NCBI GenBank assembly: GCA_003450555.1
Contig: DMFQ01000254.1
Span: forward strand, 1 to 5,184
Source: Ktedonobacter sp.
GTDB taxonomy: Bacteria; Chloroflexota; Ktedonobacteria; Ktedonobacterales; Ktedonobacteraceae
Direction of reading: 5' to 3'
DNA length: 5,184 nucleotides
Shown here: positions 1-5,184 of the stretch, piece after piece
Position numbering within the stretch: the stretch's first letter is position 1
Layout: every line of letters starts with the position of its first letter
Translations under genes and position numbers: made by a program
The notes under the pieces: model-generated
Seen by the model: only the letters and a program-made list of their open reading frames with translations
Databases searched by the model: none
Told to the model about the DNA's origin: nothing

Positions 1-378
1 ATACAGCGGTATGCCATACATCGTGTGTTCTTGCTCGTTCCATCCTGCTCCAATACCGAAGTCTAGACGGCCATTTGAGATGATATCGACGGTAGTTGCA
101 ATGTTGGCAAGAATAGCGGGATGGCGGTACGTGTTGCCAGTTACCATCAATCCAAGGCGCAGACGCTCGGTGCGAGCTGCTAAAGCGCCGAGCAGTGTCC
201 AGCCCTCCAGCTGTGGACCTGTGGGATCAGGTCCGAGGGGGATGAAGTGGTCAAAGGCCCAGGCGTGTTCAATCTCTGGAATGCTATCTGCCTCAAGCCA
301 GACTCGTAGGATATCCTCGTATGTTGTAAATTGGGGAGCCGTCTTGATACCGAAGCGAAGCTGCTTTTTTGTTGACAT
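1..378 (-). CDS. Luciferase-like (LLM class) F420-dependent oxidoreductase, N-terminal part (gene runs off left edge)
   Basis: The visible 126 residues start at MSTKKQLRFGIKTAP and end at the window edge in MYGIPLY; related proteins are around 300 residues, so roughly 40% is present. The sequence fits the start of a luciferase-like TIM barrel: an FDHF strand end (residues 42-45), EGWTLLGALAARTERLRLG (58-76), a YRHPAILANIATTVD helix (84-98) and GRLDFGIGAGW (103-113). This pattern matches the Rv1855c-type subfamily of probable F420-dependent oxidoreductases, which are cytosolic and transfer hydride using reduced or oxidised coenzyme F420. The substrate cannot be read from sequence, and FMN use is not excluded. 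The ATG at 378 is chosen because GAGGG (390-394) lies 11 bases upstream. The gene follows argS by 30 bases on the same strand with no terminator between them, so it is probably co-transcribed. Confidence 0.9.
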   Translation of the reverse strand, partial: MSTKKQLRFGIKTAPQFTTYEDILRVWLEADSIPEIEHAWAFDHFIPLGPDPTGPQLEGWTLLGALAARTERLRLGLMVTGNTYRHPAILANIATTVDIISNGRLDFGIGAGWNEQEHTMYGIPLY

Positions 379-389
379 ATGCTCTATTT

Positions 390-394
390 CCCTC
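390..394 (-). promoter_or_regulatory. Ribosome binding site of the LLM oxidoreductase gene
   Basis: Read on the minus strand, GAGGG sits 11 bases before the ATG at 378, inside the short gap after the argS stop. It supports separate translation initiation within a shared transcript. The spacing is slightly long. Confidence 0.5.
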
Positions 395-408
395 TTTTCT
401 TGTGGCAA

Positions 409-2499
409 TTACATGCTCTCCAATGGTACAAAACCAAGTACCCTGAGCGCGTTACCCATCGTCTGTACGGTGGCGCTGACCAGCCAGGCACGGAAGGCCT
501 TCACACGCTCGTCCGTCTCTTTGAGTATCGGCGGTGTATGCTCGTAAAAATCGCTGAAGTGCGAAGCTAGATCGTAGGCGTACGTGGCAAGCATATTCGG
601 AGCAAGTTTCGCGCTGGCCTCTGCCAGGTTGCGCGGGTAGGCGTCGATGTGGCGCAGCAGTTCCCACTCGCTCTGTTCGAGCTGTTCGGGGAGAAGCTCC
701 AACTTTTCAGGCAGCTTATAGCCCGTCTTATCCAGCTTGCGCAGGATGCTGTTAGCCCTGGCGTAAGCATATTGCAGGTAGACGCCGGTATCCCCGTTGG
801 AGCGCAGCGCCTCGTCCATATCCAGTGCGATGACCTGCTGTAGATTGTAGCGAATCATAAAGTAGCGGATAGCGGATGCTGCTGCCACAGCCGCTGTTTC
901 TGCTGACAATTCTGGCTTTGTCTCAAGCATTCTCTTGATGGAGGCGTTGATCAGGTCATCAGCTTTGATCTCGATGCCTTTGCGCCCGCTCATGGCGTAG
1001 AAGTCATGTCCAGCTGAAGTGTCTATTCCCATACGTTCAGCTGTTGCGGCAGAGAGGGTGACTACCTCGTAGGCAAGATGTGTCGAATTGTCGGCCTGAT
1101 CCGTAAACCCTAACCTGCGCAGGCTTTCGTAGAGCACCTGTTGCAGATATGATTGGCGCACGTCGATCACATTGATGACCCGTTTGGCGTGGCCGAAACG
1201 CCTGGGATCGACCTCCTCACCAATTCTGCTCTCGTTCTCTTGCTCCGATGTCTGCATACTCCATAGCAGGCGTCCATCGTGCTGCCGTCCCCATGGAGTG
1301 AAATTGAACTGAACTCCTATCTGCGGGTCATCGGTGAGACCGAATTTCCAGAGCTGGTAGGCGATATCTTTTGCTGTGTAGGTAGCCGTGCCGTCGCTCC
1401 TGACAAGTATCTTATCGCTTGAGTGGTCACCCTCTTCAACCTGCTCCTCTTCGTTACCAAAAGGCAGTATCCAGCATCCAGCCGCCTTGCCTGTCTCAGG
1501 CTTCTCCAACAATCCTCTATCTCTGAGCATAGCAAAGGTGCGTTTCCAGAGACCTGAGCGTAGCACGGTAGATTCCCATGTCAACAGGTCATAGGAGACG
1601 TTCAGTCGGGACATCGTTGTCAGGTGCGCCTGGACAATCTGGCGGGAAATGTCGCTCGCCAGTAGTGGATAATCCGGTCCTGCCTCTGGTTCGCTCCCGT
1701 GTTCGATCGCGTGCAGCACGGCCTTGCGCATCTCTTTGAGCCTGTCCAGCTTTTCGGGCTGGCTCTCTTTCACTTGCTCGGCTTCGTCAAAGGCTTTCCC
1801 CACCGCGACATAGACTCGTGAACAGTAGTAATCAAAAGATTCGCCCGGCATTTCTTCGTTGCCGCCGGGAAGTTGTAGCTCGCCCTTTTGCAGCAAGGTG
1901 AAACCCATCACGACATCCGCCACTTGCACTCCCGAATCATCGATATAGTTCTGTGCTTCGACGTGGTAACCCTGCGAGCGTAACATGCGTACAACGCTAT
2001 CACCAATACACGAGTTACGCAGGTGGCCAACATGGGCGGCTTTATTGCTATTGATATTCGTATGCTCTACGACGATTTTCGTTTCAACACCGGTGTCGTT
2101 CTGCCCAAAATCGGCGCCCGCATCCAGGACGCGCTCGATAATGACCTGACCGATAAAGGGGCGGTTCAAACGAAAATTGAGGAAGCCTGGCGCTGTGACG
2201 GTGATCTCTTGTATGGCCGGGATCTGCATATTTCGCAGTATTGTTGCCAATGCCTCGGCCAGGGAGAGCGGCTTGCGGGCCAATTTATTCTTGCCTCCCC
2301 ACGGCATTACAGGCATTGAATAGTCGCCAAAGCTCGCTTGTGCCGAGAAACGGAGATCTATGGGTAACTGCTCAATAGCAAAATCTATCTGCTCCTGCGC
2401 GAGATATGTTGACAGTGCTTGTTTAATAAATGTTGTGAGATATTCGTGGAGATCTCTTGGCGTCGCCTCGGCCATGTGTAGTGCCTCGCTTGTTGTCAT
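409..2499 (-). CDS. argS: Arginine--tRNA ligase (ArgRS)
   Basis: Class I aminoacyl-tRNA synthetase that charges tRNA-Arg with arginine using ATP, in the cytosol. From the ATG at 2499 it has 696 residues. In order: an N-terminal tRNA-binding domain with FGDY (57-60); a HIGH-type signature HVGH (156-159) in NINSNKAAHVGHLRN; YIDDSGVQVADVV (185-197); SDGTATYTAKD (368-378); a KMSKS-type loop MSGRKG (503-508); and the DALR anticodon-binding domain with YLQYAYARA (574-582) and the terminal LRVLGFVPLESM. It is about 120 residues longer than the E. coli enzyme, partly through about 40 extra residues between 388 and 443. The start is uncertain. The in-frame TTG at 2517 would add six residues (MKRRGK) but overlaps the purine-rich RBS (AGAAGAGGGAAG) of the ATG at 2499. 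An ATG at 2475 also has GAGG eight bases upstream. It is transcribed from the promoter at 2568-2596 and leads into the oxidoreductase gene. Confidence 0.97.
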   Translation of the reverse strand: MTTSEALHMAEATPRDLHEYLTTFIKQALSTYLAQEQIDFAIEQLPIDLRFSAQASFGDYSMPVMPWGGKNKLARKPLSLAEALATILRNMQIPAIQEITVTAPGFLNFRLNRPFIGQVIIERVLDAGADFGQNDTGVETKIVVEHTNINSNKAAHVGHLRNSCIGDSVVRMLRSQGYHVEAQNYIDDSGVQVADVVMGFTLLQKGELQLPGGNEEMPGESFDYYCSRVYVAVGKAFDEAEQVKESQPEKLDRLKEMRKAVLHAIEHGSEPEAGPDYPLLASDISRQIVQAHLTTMSRLNVSYDLLTWESTVLRSGLWKRTFAMLRDRGLLEKPETGKAAGCWILPFGNEEEQVEEGDHSSDKILVRSDGTATYTAKDIAYQLWKFGLTDDPQIGVQFNFTPWGRQHDGRLLWSMQTSEQENESRIGEEVDPRRFGHAKRVINVIDVRQSYLQQVLYESLRRLGFTDQADNSTHLAYEVVTLSAATAERMGIDTSAGHDFYAMSGRKGIEIKADDLINASIKRMLETKPELSAETAAVAAASAIRYFMIRYNLQQVIALDMDEALRSNGDTGVYLQYAYARANSILRKLDKTGYKLPEKLELLPEQLEQSEWELLRHIDAYPRNLAEASAKLAPNMLATYAYDLASHFSDFYEHTPPILKETDERVKAFRAWLVSATVQTMGNALRVLGFVPLESM

Positions 2500-2567
2500 C
2501 TTCCCTCTTCTCTTCAAACCATAGCGTATGTGGTATATATTTCTGCTTACTATATGGATATTTATTC

Positions 2568-2596
2568 ACTATAGCGTAGCTTTGGTGAATGGTCAA
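2568..2596 (-). promoter_or_regulatory. Sigma-70-type promoter for argS
   Basis: On the minus strand, TTGACC (2591-2596) and TATAGT (2568-2573) are separated by exactly 17 bases, with five of six consensus matches in each hexamer. Transcription would start near 2561, giving a leader of about 60 bases before the argS ATG at 2499. That is too short for a T-box, and I see no T-box motif. The -35 box begins 10 bases past the terminator hairpin of the upstream transporter gene, so argS has its own promoter. Confidence 0.75.
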
Positions 2597-2606
2597 GTCG
2601 AAAACG

Positions 2607-2654
2607 AGAGGCTACCTTGTGCTCTGAGGGATATCAGAGCACAAGGTAGCCTCT
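2607..2654 (-). terminator. Perfect 21-bp inverted repeat, probable terminator of the acetate transporter gene
   Basis: Arms 2607-2627 and 2634-2654 are perfectly complementary over 21 bases, around the six-base loop GGGATA. The structure starts 22 bases after the transporter stop codon. On the minus strand the stem is followed by CGTTTTCG, with a matching A-run on the other side; on the plus strand the right arm runs into TTTT. It fits an intrinsic terminator, possibly working in both directions, although the T-tract is short. The arms are unusually long and perfect for a terminator, so a mobile palindromic repeat is the alternative. Confidence 0.75.
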
Positions 2655-2676
2655 TTTGGTATGAACTGTCAGGTGC

Positions 2677-3243
2677 TTAACTTCTTGGATAAACGGGTAA
2701 TCCAATGATGCCCGCGAGCGCAGCGTACCATGCTGCAATTGCTGTAAGAATACCGAGCCAGCCGCCAATCTGGCCAAGGGCGCTGCCTAGACCAAATTCG
2801 GCAAGGGCCAGCGCGAGGAAAGTCAAGAATAGGAGCGCGAATACTGCAATAAGGGCCATGTTGATCCTCAACGAACCGAGGAGCATTAATCCGGTGAAAA
2901 TCGTCCAACCGAGCAGGAAGAAGGCAAAGGCAGTGTGGCTGGGTATCAAGTTATTCTGGACGCTGTAACCAACGGCAAGCCAGAAGGCTCCGTAGGAAGT
3001 AAAGGCTGTAGCGCCAAAGGTATTTCCTGACCTGAATTCCCACATTCCCGCCAAAAGCTGGGCAATACCACCGTAGAAGAGAGCCAGGCCGATAACCATC
3101 TTAATATCGGTAGCTCCTGTTAATAAACCTGCGTTGACACTGCTGAGGACGAAGGTAGTGAGTGCGAAGCCACAGAGGCCGAGAGGACCGGGATTGGCTA
3201 CTGTTGCTACGGATGCTGGGCGATCTGTTGCGATTTGGGCCAT
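2677..3243 (-). CDS. satP: Acetate/succinate uptake transporter, GPR1/FUN34/YaaH (SatP) family
   Basis: Small cytoplasmic-membrane protein of 188 residues, the usual length for bacterial family members. The family signature NPGPLGLCGFALTT lies at 17-30, before helix 1. FYGGIAQLLAGMWEFRSGNT (56-75) is the conserved stretch running from helix 2 into the following loop. Six hydrophobic segments can be seen near residues 20-40, 48-68, 78-95, 103-123, 128-148 and 160-183, matching the known six-helix fold. Characterised relatives move acetate, and in some cases succinate, with protons; the substrate here is inferred from the family. A GTG at 3255 would extend the frame by four residues but lies inside the Shine-Dalgarno sequence AAAGGTGG (3252-3259), so the ATG at 3243 is preferred. 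The gene is flanked by its own promoter and a hairpin terminator, so it is probably monocistronic. It is divergent from the acetyl-CoA acetyltransferase gene. Confidence 0.93.
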   Translation of the reverse strand: MAQIATDRPASVATVANPGPLGLCGFALTTFVLSSVNAGLLTGATDIKMVIGLALFYGGIAQLLAGMWEFRSGNTFGATAFTSYGAFWLAVGYSVQNNLIPSHTAFAFFLLGWTIFTGLMLLGSLRINMALIAVFALLFLTFLALALAEFGLGSALGQIGGWLGILTAIAAWYAALAGIIGLPVYPRS

Positions 3244-3251
3244 TAAGTGTC

Positions 3252-3259
3252 CCACCTTT
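3252..3259 (-). promoter_or_regulatory. Ribosome binding site deciding the transporter start
   Basis: AAAGGTGG on the minus strand ends eight bases before the ATG at 3243. The alternative GTG start at 3255 is embedded in this sequence, which argues for the shorter protein. Confidence 0.7.
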
Positions 3260-3279
3260 CATGAAGAGACTAGCAATAC

Positions 3280-3309
3280 AATGTACTTTACTCTGTACAA
3301 ATCGGTCAA
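3280..3309 (-). promoter_or_regulatory. Probable promoter of the acetate transporter gene
   Basis: On the minus strand, TTGACC (3304-3309) is followed after 18 bases by TACATT (3280-3285). Transcription would start near 3272 and give a leader of about 30 bases with the RBS in it. The -35 is strong and the -10 matches four of six consensus bases. Two copies of TGTAC (3282-3286 and 3294-3298), 12 bases apart, lie in the -10 and spacer region and could be an operator. Confidence 0.5.
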
Positions 3310-3340
3310 AAACGTTGTCGAGACCTTGCATCTGCTTGTC

Positions 3341-3427
3341 GCAGGCTCCGCTGCCTGCCGAGTAGGTAGGATAGGTCATCCACAAGCCGTCGTGGATGGC
3401 TTCATGCTCGCCTGATAGGTGAGGCGA
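3341..3427. other. Cluster of three hairpins in the divergent intergenic region
   Basis: Three consecutive inverted repeats are visible. GCAGGC/GCCTGC (3341-3346 with 3353-3358) has a 6-base loop. CATCCAC/GTGGATG (3377-3383 with 3392-3398) has an 8-base loop. TCGCCT/AGGCGA (3408-3413 with 3422-3427) has an 8-base loop. GATAGGT occurs twice, at 3370-3376 and 3414-3420. I recognise no riboswitch or known RNA family. The cluster lies just upstream of the transporter promoter and about 275 bases before the thiolase start. It could be a dispersed repeat, a small RNA or a leader structure; strand and expression are unknown. Confidence 0.45.
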
Positions 3428-3686
3428 AAACGATATACAGTGTTGAGAAAACCAGGATGAAGGAAATCTAATCGAGGTATGCTTTGTTCAGCCCCCTTTC
3501 TTCTATTAGGAGTGTTGCATTTTAACACGGTATGTTGGCGTTGGGAGTGCACTTACTCAATGATTATAGCATATGTTATACAGTTTGCAAGCTTCTTCCA
3601 TGACGAAATTCTGCTGATAACCAACTTGCGGAATCCAGTCGACAGGTGCTAGACTGAGAGAGCATTTCAGGTTGGCTTGCTAACAC
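3428..3686. other. Remaining thiolase upstream region: no gene, weak promoter candidates
   Basis: No plausible open reading frame occurs here. Two weak plus-strand promoter candidates exist: TTGGGA (3541-3546), 18 bases, TATAGC (3565-3570); and TTGCGG (3626-3631), 18 bases, TAGACT (3650-3655). The second would give a leader of about 40 bases. A near-palindrome TATAGCATATGTTATA (3565-3580), the perfect AGTGCACT (3546-3553) and a GTGTT/AACAC stem with a 7-base loop near 3513-3528 are also present. None is strong enough to call alone. Confidence 0.35.
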
Positions 3687-3693
3687 AGGAGGT
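3687..3693 (+). promoter_or_regulatory. Strong ribosome binding site of the thiolase gene
   Basis: AGGAGGT lies eight bases before the ATG at 3702. It is a near-ideal Shine-Dalgarno sequence and fixes the thiolase start. Confidence 0.85.
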
Positions 3694-3701
3694 AGCTATT
3701 C

Positions 3702-4904
3702 ATGCCAGAACGAGAACGGCAGCGGGAAGTTTATATTCTTGCCGGGGCGAGGACAGCAGTAGGCGTGTTACAGGGTTCGTTCTCCGATGTGAGCGCGATA
3801 GAGCTTGGCGTCGTCGCGGCCAAAGGAGCATTAGAACGCAGTGGAGTTGATCCCCAATTAGTCGATCAAGTCGTTATGGGTAATGTCATACAGTCGAGTA
3901 AGGACGCGATCTATTTCGCGCGACACGTTGCATTGAAAGCAGGTTTGCCGATCGATACGCCCGCCCTGACCGTCAATCGCTTGTGTGGCTCGGGCCTGCA
4001 AGCGATCGTGAGCGCGGCGCAGATGCTTCTGCTTGGTGAGGGTCAGATTGCTCTGGTCGGTGGAGCCGAAAATATGACCCAGTCTCCTCACGTACTGCGT
4101 GGAGCGCGCGCGGGCTATAAGTTGGGCCAGGCCCCGCAATTGGAAGATAGCCTCTGGGAAGCTCTCATAGATAGTTATATCGGTTGTGGCATGGCTATCA
4201 CCGCCGAGAATCTGGCTGAAAAGTATGATCTTTCCCGCGAGCAAGTGGATGAATATGCTCTCCGCAGTCAAACCGCGGCACGTCACGCTCAGATGTCTGG
4301 ATTGCTAGCTGAAGAGATCGTGCCTGTTACCATCAAAGACCGCAAGGGCAATCCCGTCGAAATCACGCTGGATGAAGGTATTCGCGATACATCAATGGAG
4401 GCGCTGGCAAAGCTTCCTGCGCGCTTCCGCAAGGGCGGCGTAGTCACACCTGGCAATGCTAGCGGCATTAATGATGCCGGTGCCTGTGTTGTCCTCGCGA
4501 CAGGTGACGCTGTTCGTCAACATGGCTTCAAGCCACTGGCACGTCTTGTCTCCTGGGGCGTGGTTGGAGTACCTCCCGAGATTATGGGTATAGGTCCTGC
4601 GCCCGCTATTCGCCAGGCCCTTAAACGGGCCGACCTGAGCCTGGGCGATCTCGACCGCGTAGAGGTCAATGAAGCGTTTGCCGCACAATACCTGGCCGTG
4701 GAGAAGGAATTAGGTCTGGACCGCGCAAAGACGAATGTTAATGGCGGCGCAATCTCTATTGGACACCCCCTGGCAGCCAGCGGCGCTCGCATCACTCTTG
4801 CTCTGATGAATGAACTTCGACGCAACAACCTGAAGTACGGCGCTGCCTCCCTCTGTATCGGAGGCGGTCAGGGCATCGCTGCGATTATAGAAAACGTATC
4901 GTAG
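3702..4904 (+). CDS. Acetyl-CoA C-acetyltransferase (acetoacetyl-CoA thiolase)
   Basis: Cytosolic thiolase of 400 residues, the normal family length, which interconverts two acetyl-CoA and acetoacetyl-CoA plus CoA. The acylated nucleophile is Cys95 in VNRLCGSGLQAI. Other signatures are GGAENMTQSP (120-129), TAENLAEKY (167-175), GNASGINDAGA (251-261), NEAFA (323-327), the catalytic His355 in GGAISIGHPLAASGAR (348-363) and the proton-handling Cys385 in CIGGGQG. All catalytic residues are present. Two details differ from textbook acetoacetyl-CoA thiolases: GHPLAASG instead of the more common GHPLGASG, and CGMAITAEN where many have YHMGITAEN, so chain-length preference is uncertain. Such enzymes serve ketogenesis, polyhydroxyalkanoate, mevalonate or ethylmalonyl-CoA routes, or fatty-acid breakdown (names atoB, thlA, phaA, fadA). 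No partner gene is in the window to choose among them. It is divergent from the acetate transporter, suggesting a shared link to acetyl-CoA supply. Confidence 0.95.
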   Translation: MPERERQREVYILAGARTAVGVLQGSFSDVSAIELGVVAAKGALERSGVDPQLVDQVVMGNVIQSSKDAIYFARHVALKAGLPIDTPALTVNRLCGSGLQAIVSAAQMLLLGEGQIALVGGAENMTQSPHVLRGARAGYKLGQAPQLEDSLWEALIDSYIGCGMAITAENLAEKYDLSREQVDEYALRSQTAARHAQMSGLLAEEIVPVTIKDRKGNPVEITLDEGIRDTSMEALAKLPARFRKGGVVTPGNASGINDAGACVVLATGDAVRQHGFKPLARLVSWGVVGVPPEIMGIGPAPAIRQALKRADLSLGDLDRVEVNEAFAAQYLAVEKELGLDRAKTNVNGGAISIGHPLAASGARITLALMNELRRNNLKYGAASLCIGGGQGIAAIIENVS

Positions 4905-4905
4905 A

Positions 4906-4924
4906 GGCGCCATTGATTGGCGCC
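4906..4924 (+). terminator. GC-rich hairpin immediately after the thiolase stop
   Basis: GGCGCCA (4906-4912) and TGGCGCC (4918-4924) form a 7-bp stem with a 5-base loop, starting two bases after the stop codon. No T-run follows directly, so it may protect the 3' end or act with the hairpin after it rather than terminate alone. Confidence 0.4.
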
Positions 4925-4930
4925 CGCCTG

Positions 4931-4979
4931 GCGTGTCGATCCCGGCACCTTTTGATGCGACGAAGAGGATCGAACACGC
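4931..4979 (+). terminator. Long imperfect hairpin with a T-rich 3' flank, probable thiolase terminator
   Basis: GCGTGTCGATCC (4931-4942) pairs with GGATCGAACACGC (4967-4979) over 12 bp with one bulged A, around a 24-base loop. On the plus strand it is followed by TCACTTCTTTTG, a modest T-rich tract. Its position 26 bases after the thiolase stop fits a terminator. The large loop is atypical. Confidence 0.4.
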
Positions 4980-5184
4980 TCACTTCTTTTGAGAACGGTG
5001 CTTGCGGTTTGTCGCACTTGTCACATATGTAGCAGATGTGCTCGTGGAGCAGAGGAGGCAAGTTCGAAAGAGCGGGGGCGAGCCTCGTAGGAGCGAACTT
5101 CAGCTTCCCCACCTGGATGTGGCTACGCCTGCGCTCAGGGCAGGGGCAACCCCAAATACATCTCACTGAAGGATTTGAATCTCA
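4980..5184. other. Inverted-repeat-rich tail without a convincing gene
   Basis: This stretch holds several small inverted repeats. AAGTTCG (5060-5066) pairs with CGAACTT (5094-5100). CCAC/GTGG (5109-5112 with 5119-5122) has a 6-base loop. GGGG/CCCC (5143-5146 with 5150-5153) has a 3-base loop. Reading frames stay open on both strands for about 60 to 95 codons, but none has a Shine-Dalgarno sequence or a recognisable family. The best reading is non-coding sequence, possibly the edge of a repeat or insertion element that continues past the window. Confidence 0.4.

Noticed and set aside
11..547. 178-codon plus-strand open frame over the left end
   Set aside because: It is antisense to the LLM oxidoreductase and the argS 3' end, both of which have clear family motifs. 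Its translation has no recognisable features.
2500..2517. TTG start giving a longer ArgS
   Set aside because: The six extra codons consist of the purine-rich ribosome binding sequence for the ATG at 2499, and the added residues MKRRGK have no family support.
3101..3385. 94-codon minus-strand frame overlapping the transporter start and its promoter
   Set aside because: It runs out of frame through the well-supported transporter gene and across the hairpin cluster and promoter. No Shine-Dalgarno sequence or family similarity was seen.
3134..3415. Plus-strand frames antisense to the transporter N-terminus
   Set aside because: Composition follows the antisense of a membrane-protein gene, and no ribosome binding site or motif supports it.
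3428..3686. Possible riboswitch in the thiolase leader
   Set aside because: I compared it by eye with common riboswitch cores (SAM, cobalamin, c-di-GMP, ydaO-like, glnA) and found no match. The likely leader may be only about 40 bases.
3858..4286. 142-codon minus-strand frame inside the thiolase
   Set aside because: Shadow frame antisense to conserved thiolase motifs, including the Cys95 region.
5165..5184. GATTCAAATCC on the minus strand resembling a tRNA T-arm
   Set aside because: The flanking bases do not form the required 5-bp T-stem, and no acceptor or anticodon arm could be assembled.

Overview
The window is about 5.2 kb of an ordinary bacterial chromosome: three complete genes, one gene cut by the left edge, and two structured intergenic stretches. 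The organism is most likely a member of the Chloroflexota, perhaps a Ktedonobacteria-like lineage. That is an inference from three things: a deazaflavin (F420)-type luciferase-like oxidoreductase, a long arginyl-tRNA synthetase of the NxNKAAHVGHLRN subtype, and base composition that is only moderately GC-rich by eye (high-GC actinobacteria also use F420). No 16S or other marker gene is present, so the assignment is tentative.

Layout from the left. Positions 1-378 (minus strand) hold the first 126 residues of a luciferase-like, probably F420-dependent oxidoreductase of the Rv1855c type. It lies 30 bases downstream of argS (409-2499, minus), so the two probably form one operon. That operon starts at a well-formed promoter with a TTGACC -35, a 17-base spacer and a TATAGT -10 (2568-2596). 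A perfect 21-bp inverted repeat (2607-2654) separates argS from the next gene upstream and probably ends that gene's transcript. That gene, at 2677-3243 (minus), encodes a six-helix acetate/succinate transporter of the GPR1/FUN34/YaaH (SatP) family and has its own likely promoter. A 458-base divergent intergenic region (3244-3701) follows, with three consecutive hairpins and possible operator-like repeats. On the plus strand, 3702-4904 encodes an acetyl-CoA C-acetyltransferase (thiolase) with an intact Cys-His-Cys active site. The last 280 bases contain a probable terminator and a run of inverted repeats, with no convincing gene.

Functionally, the transporter and thiolase are divergent neighbours that both touch acetate/acetyl-CoA metabolism: one imports acetate, the other condenses or cleaves acetyl units. 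The argS-oxidoreductase pair has no obvious metabolic link. I see no defence system, CRISPR array, transposase, tRNA or rRNA. The parts that ordinary gene annotation does not explain are the hairpin cluster at 3341-3427 and the inverted-repeat-rich tail at 4980-5184. Either could be a dispersed repeat or a structured RNA, and neither can be settled from this window.
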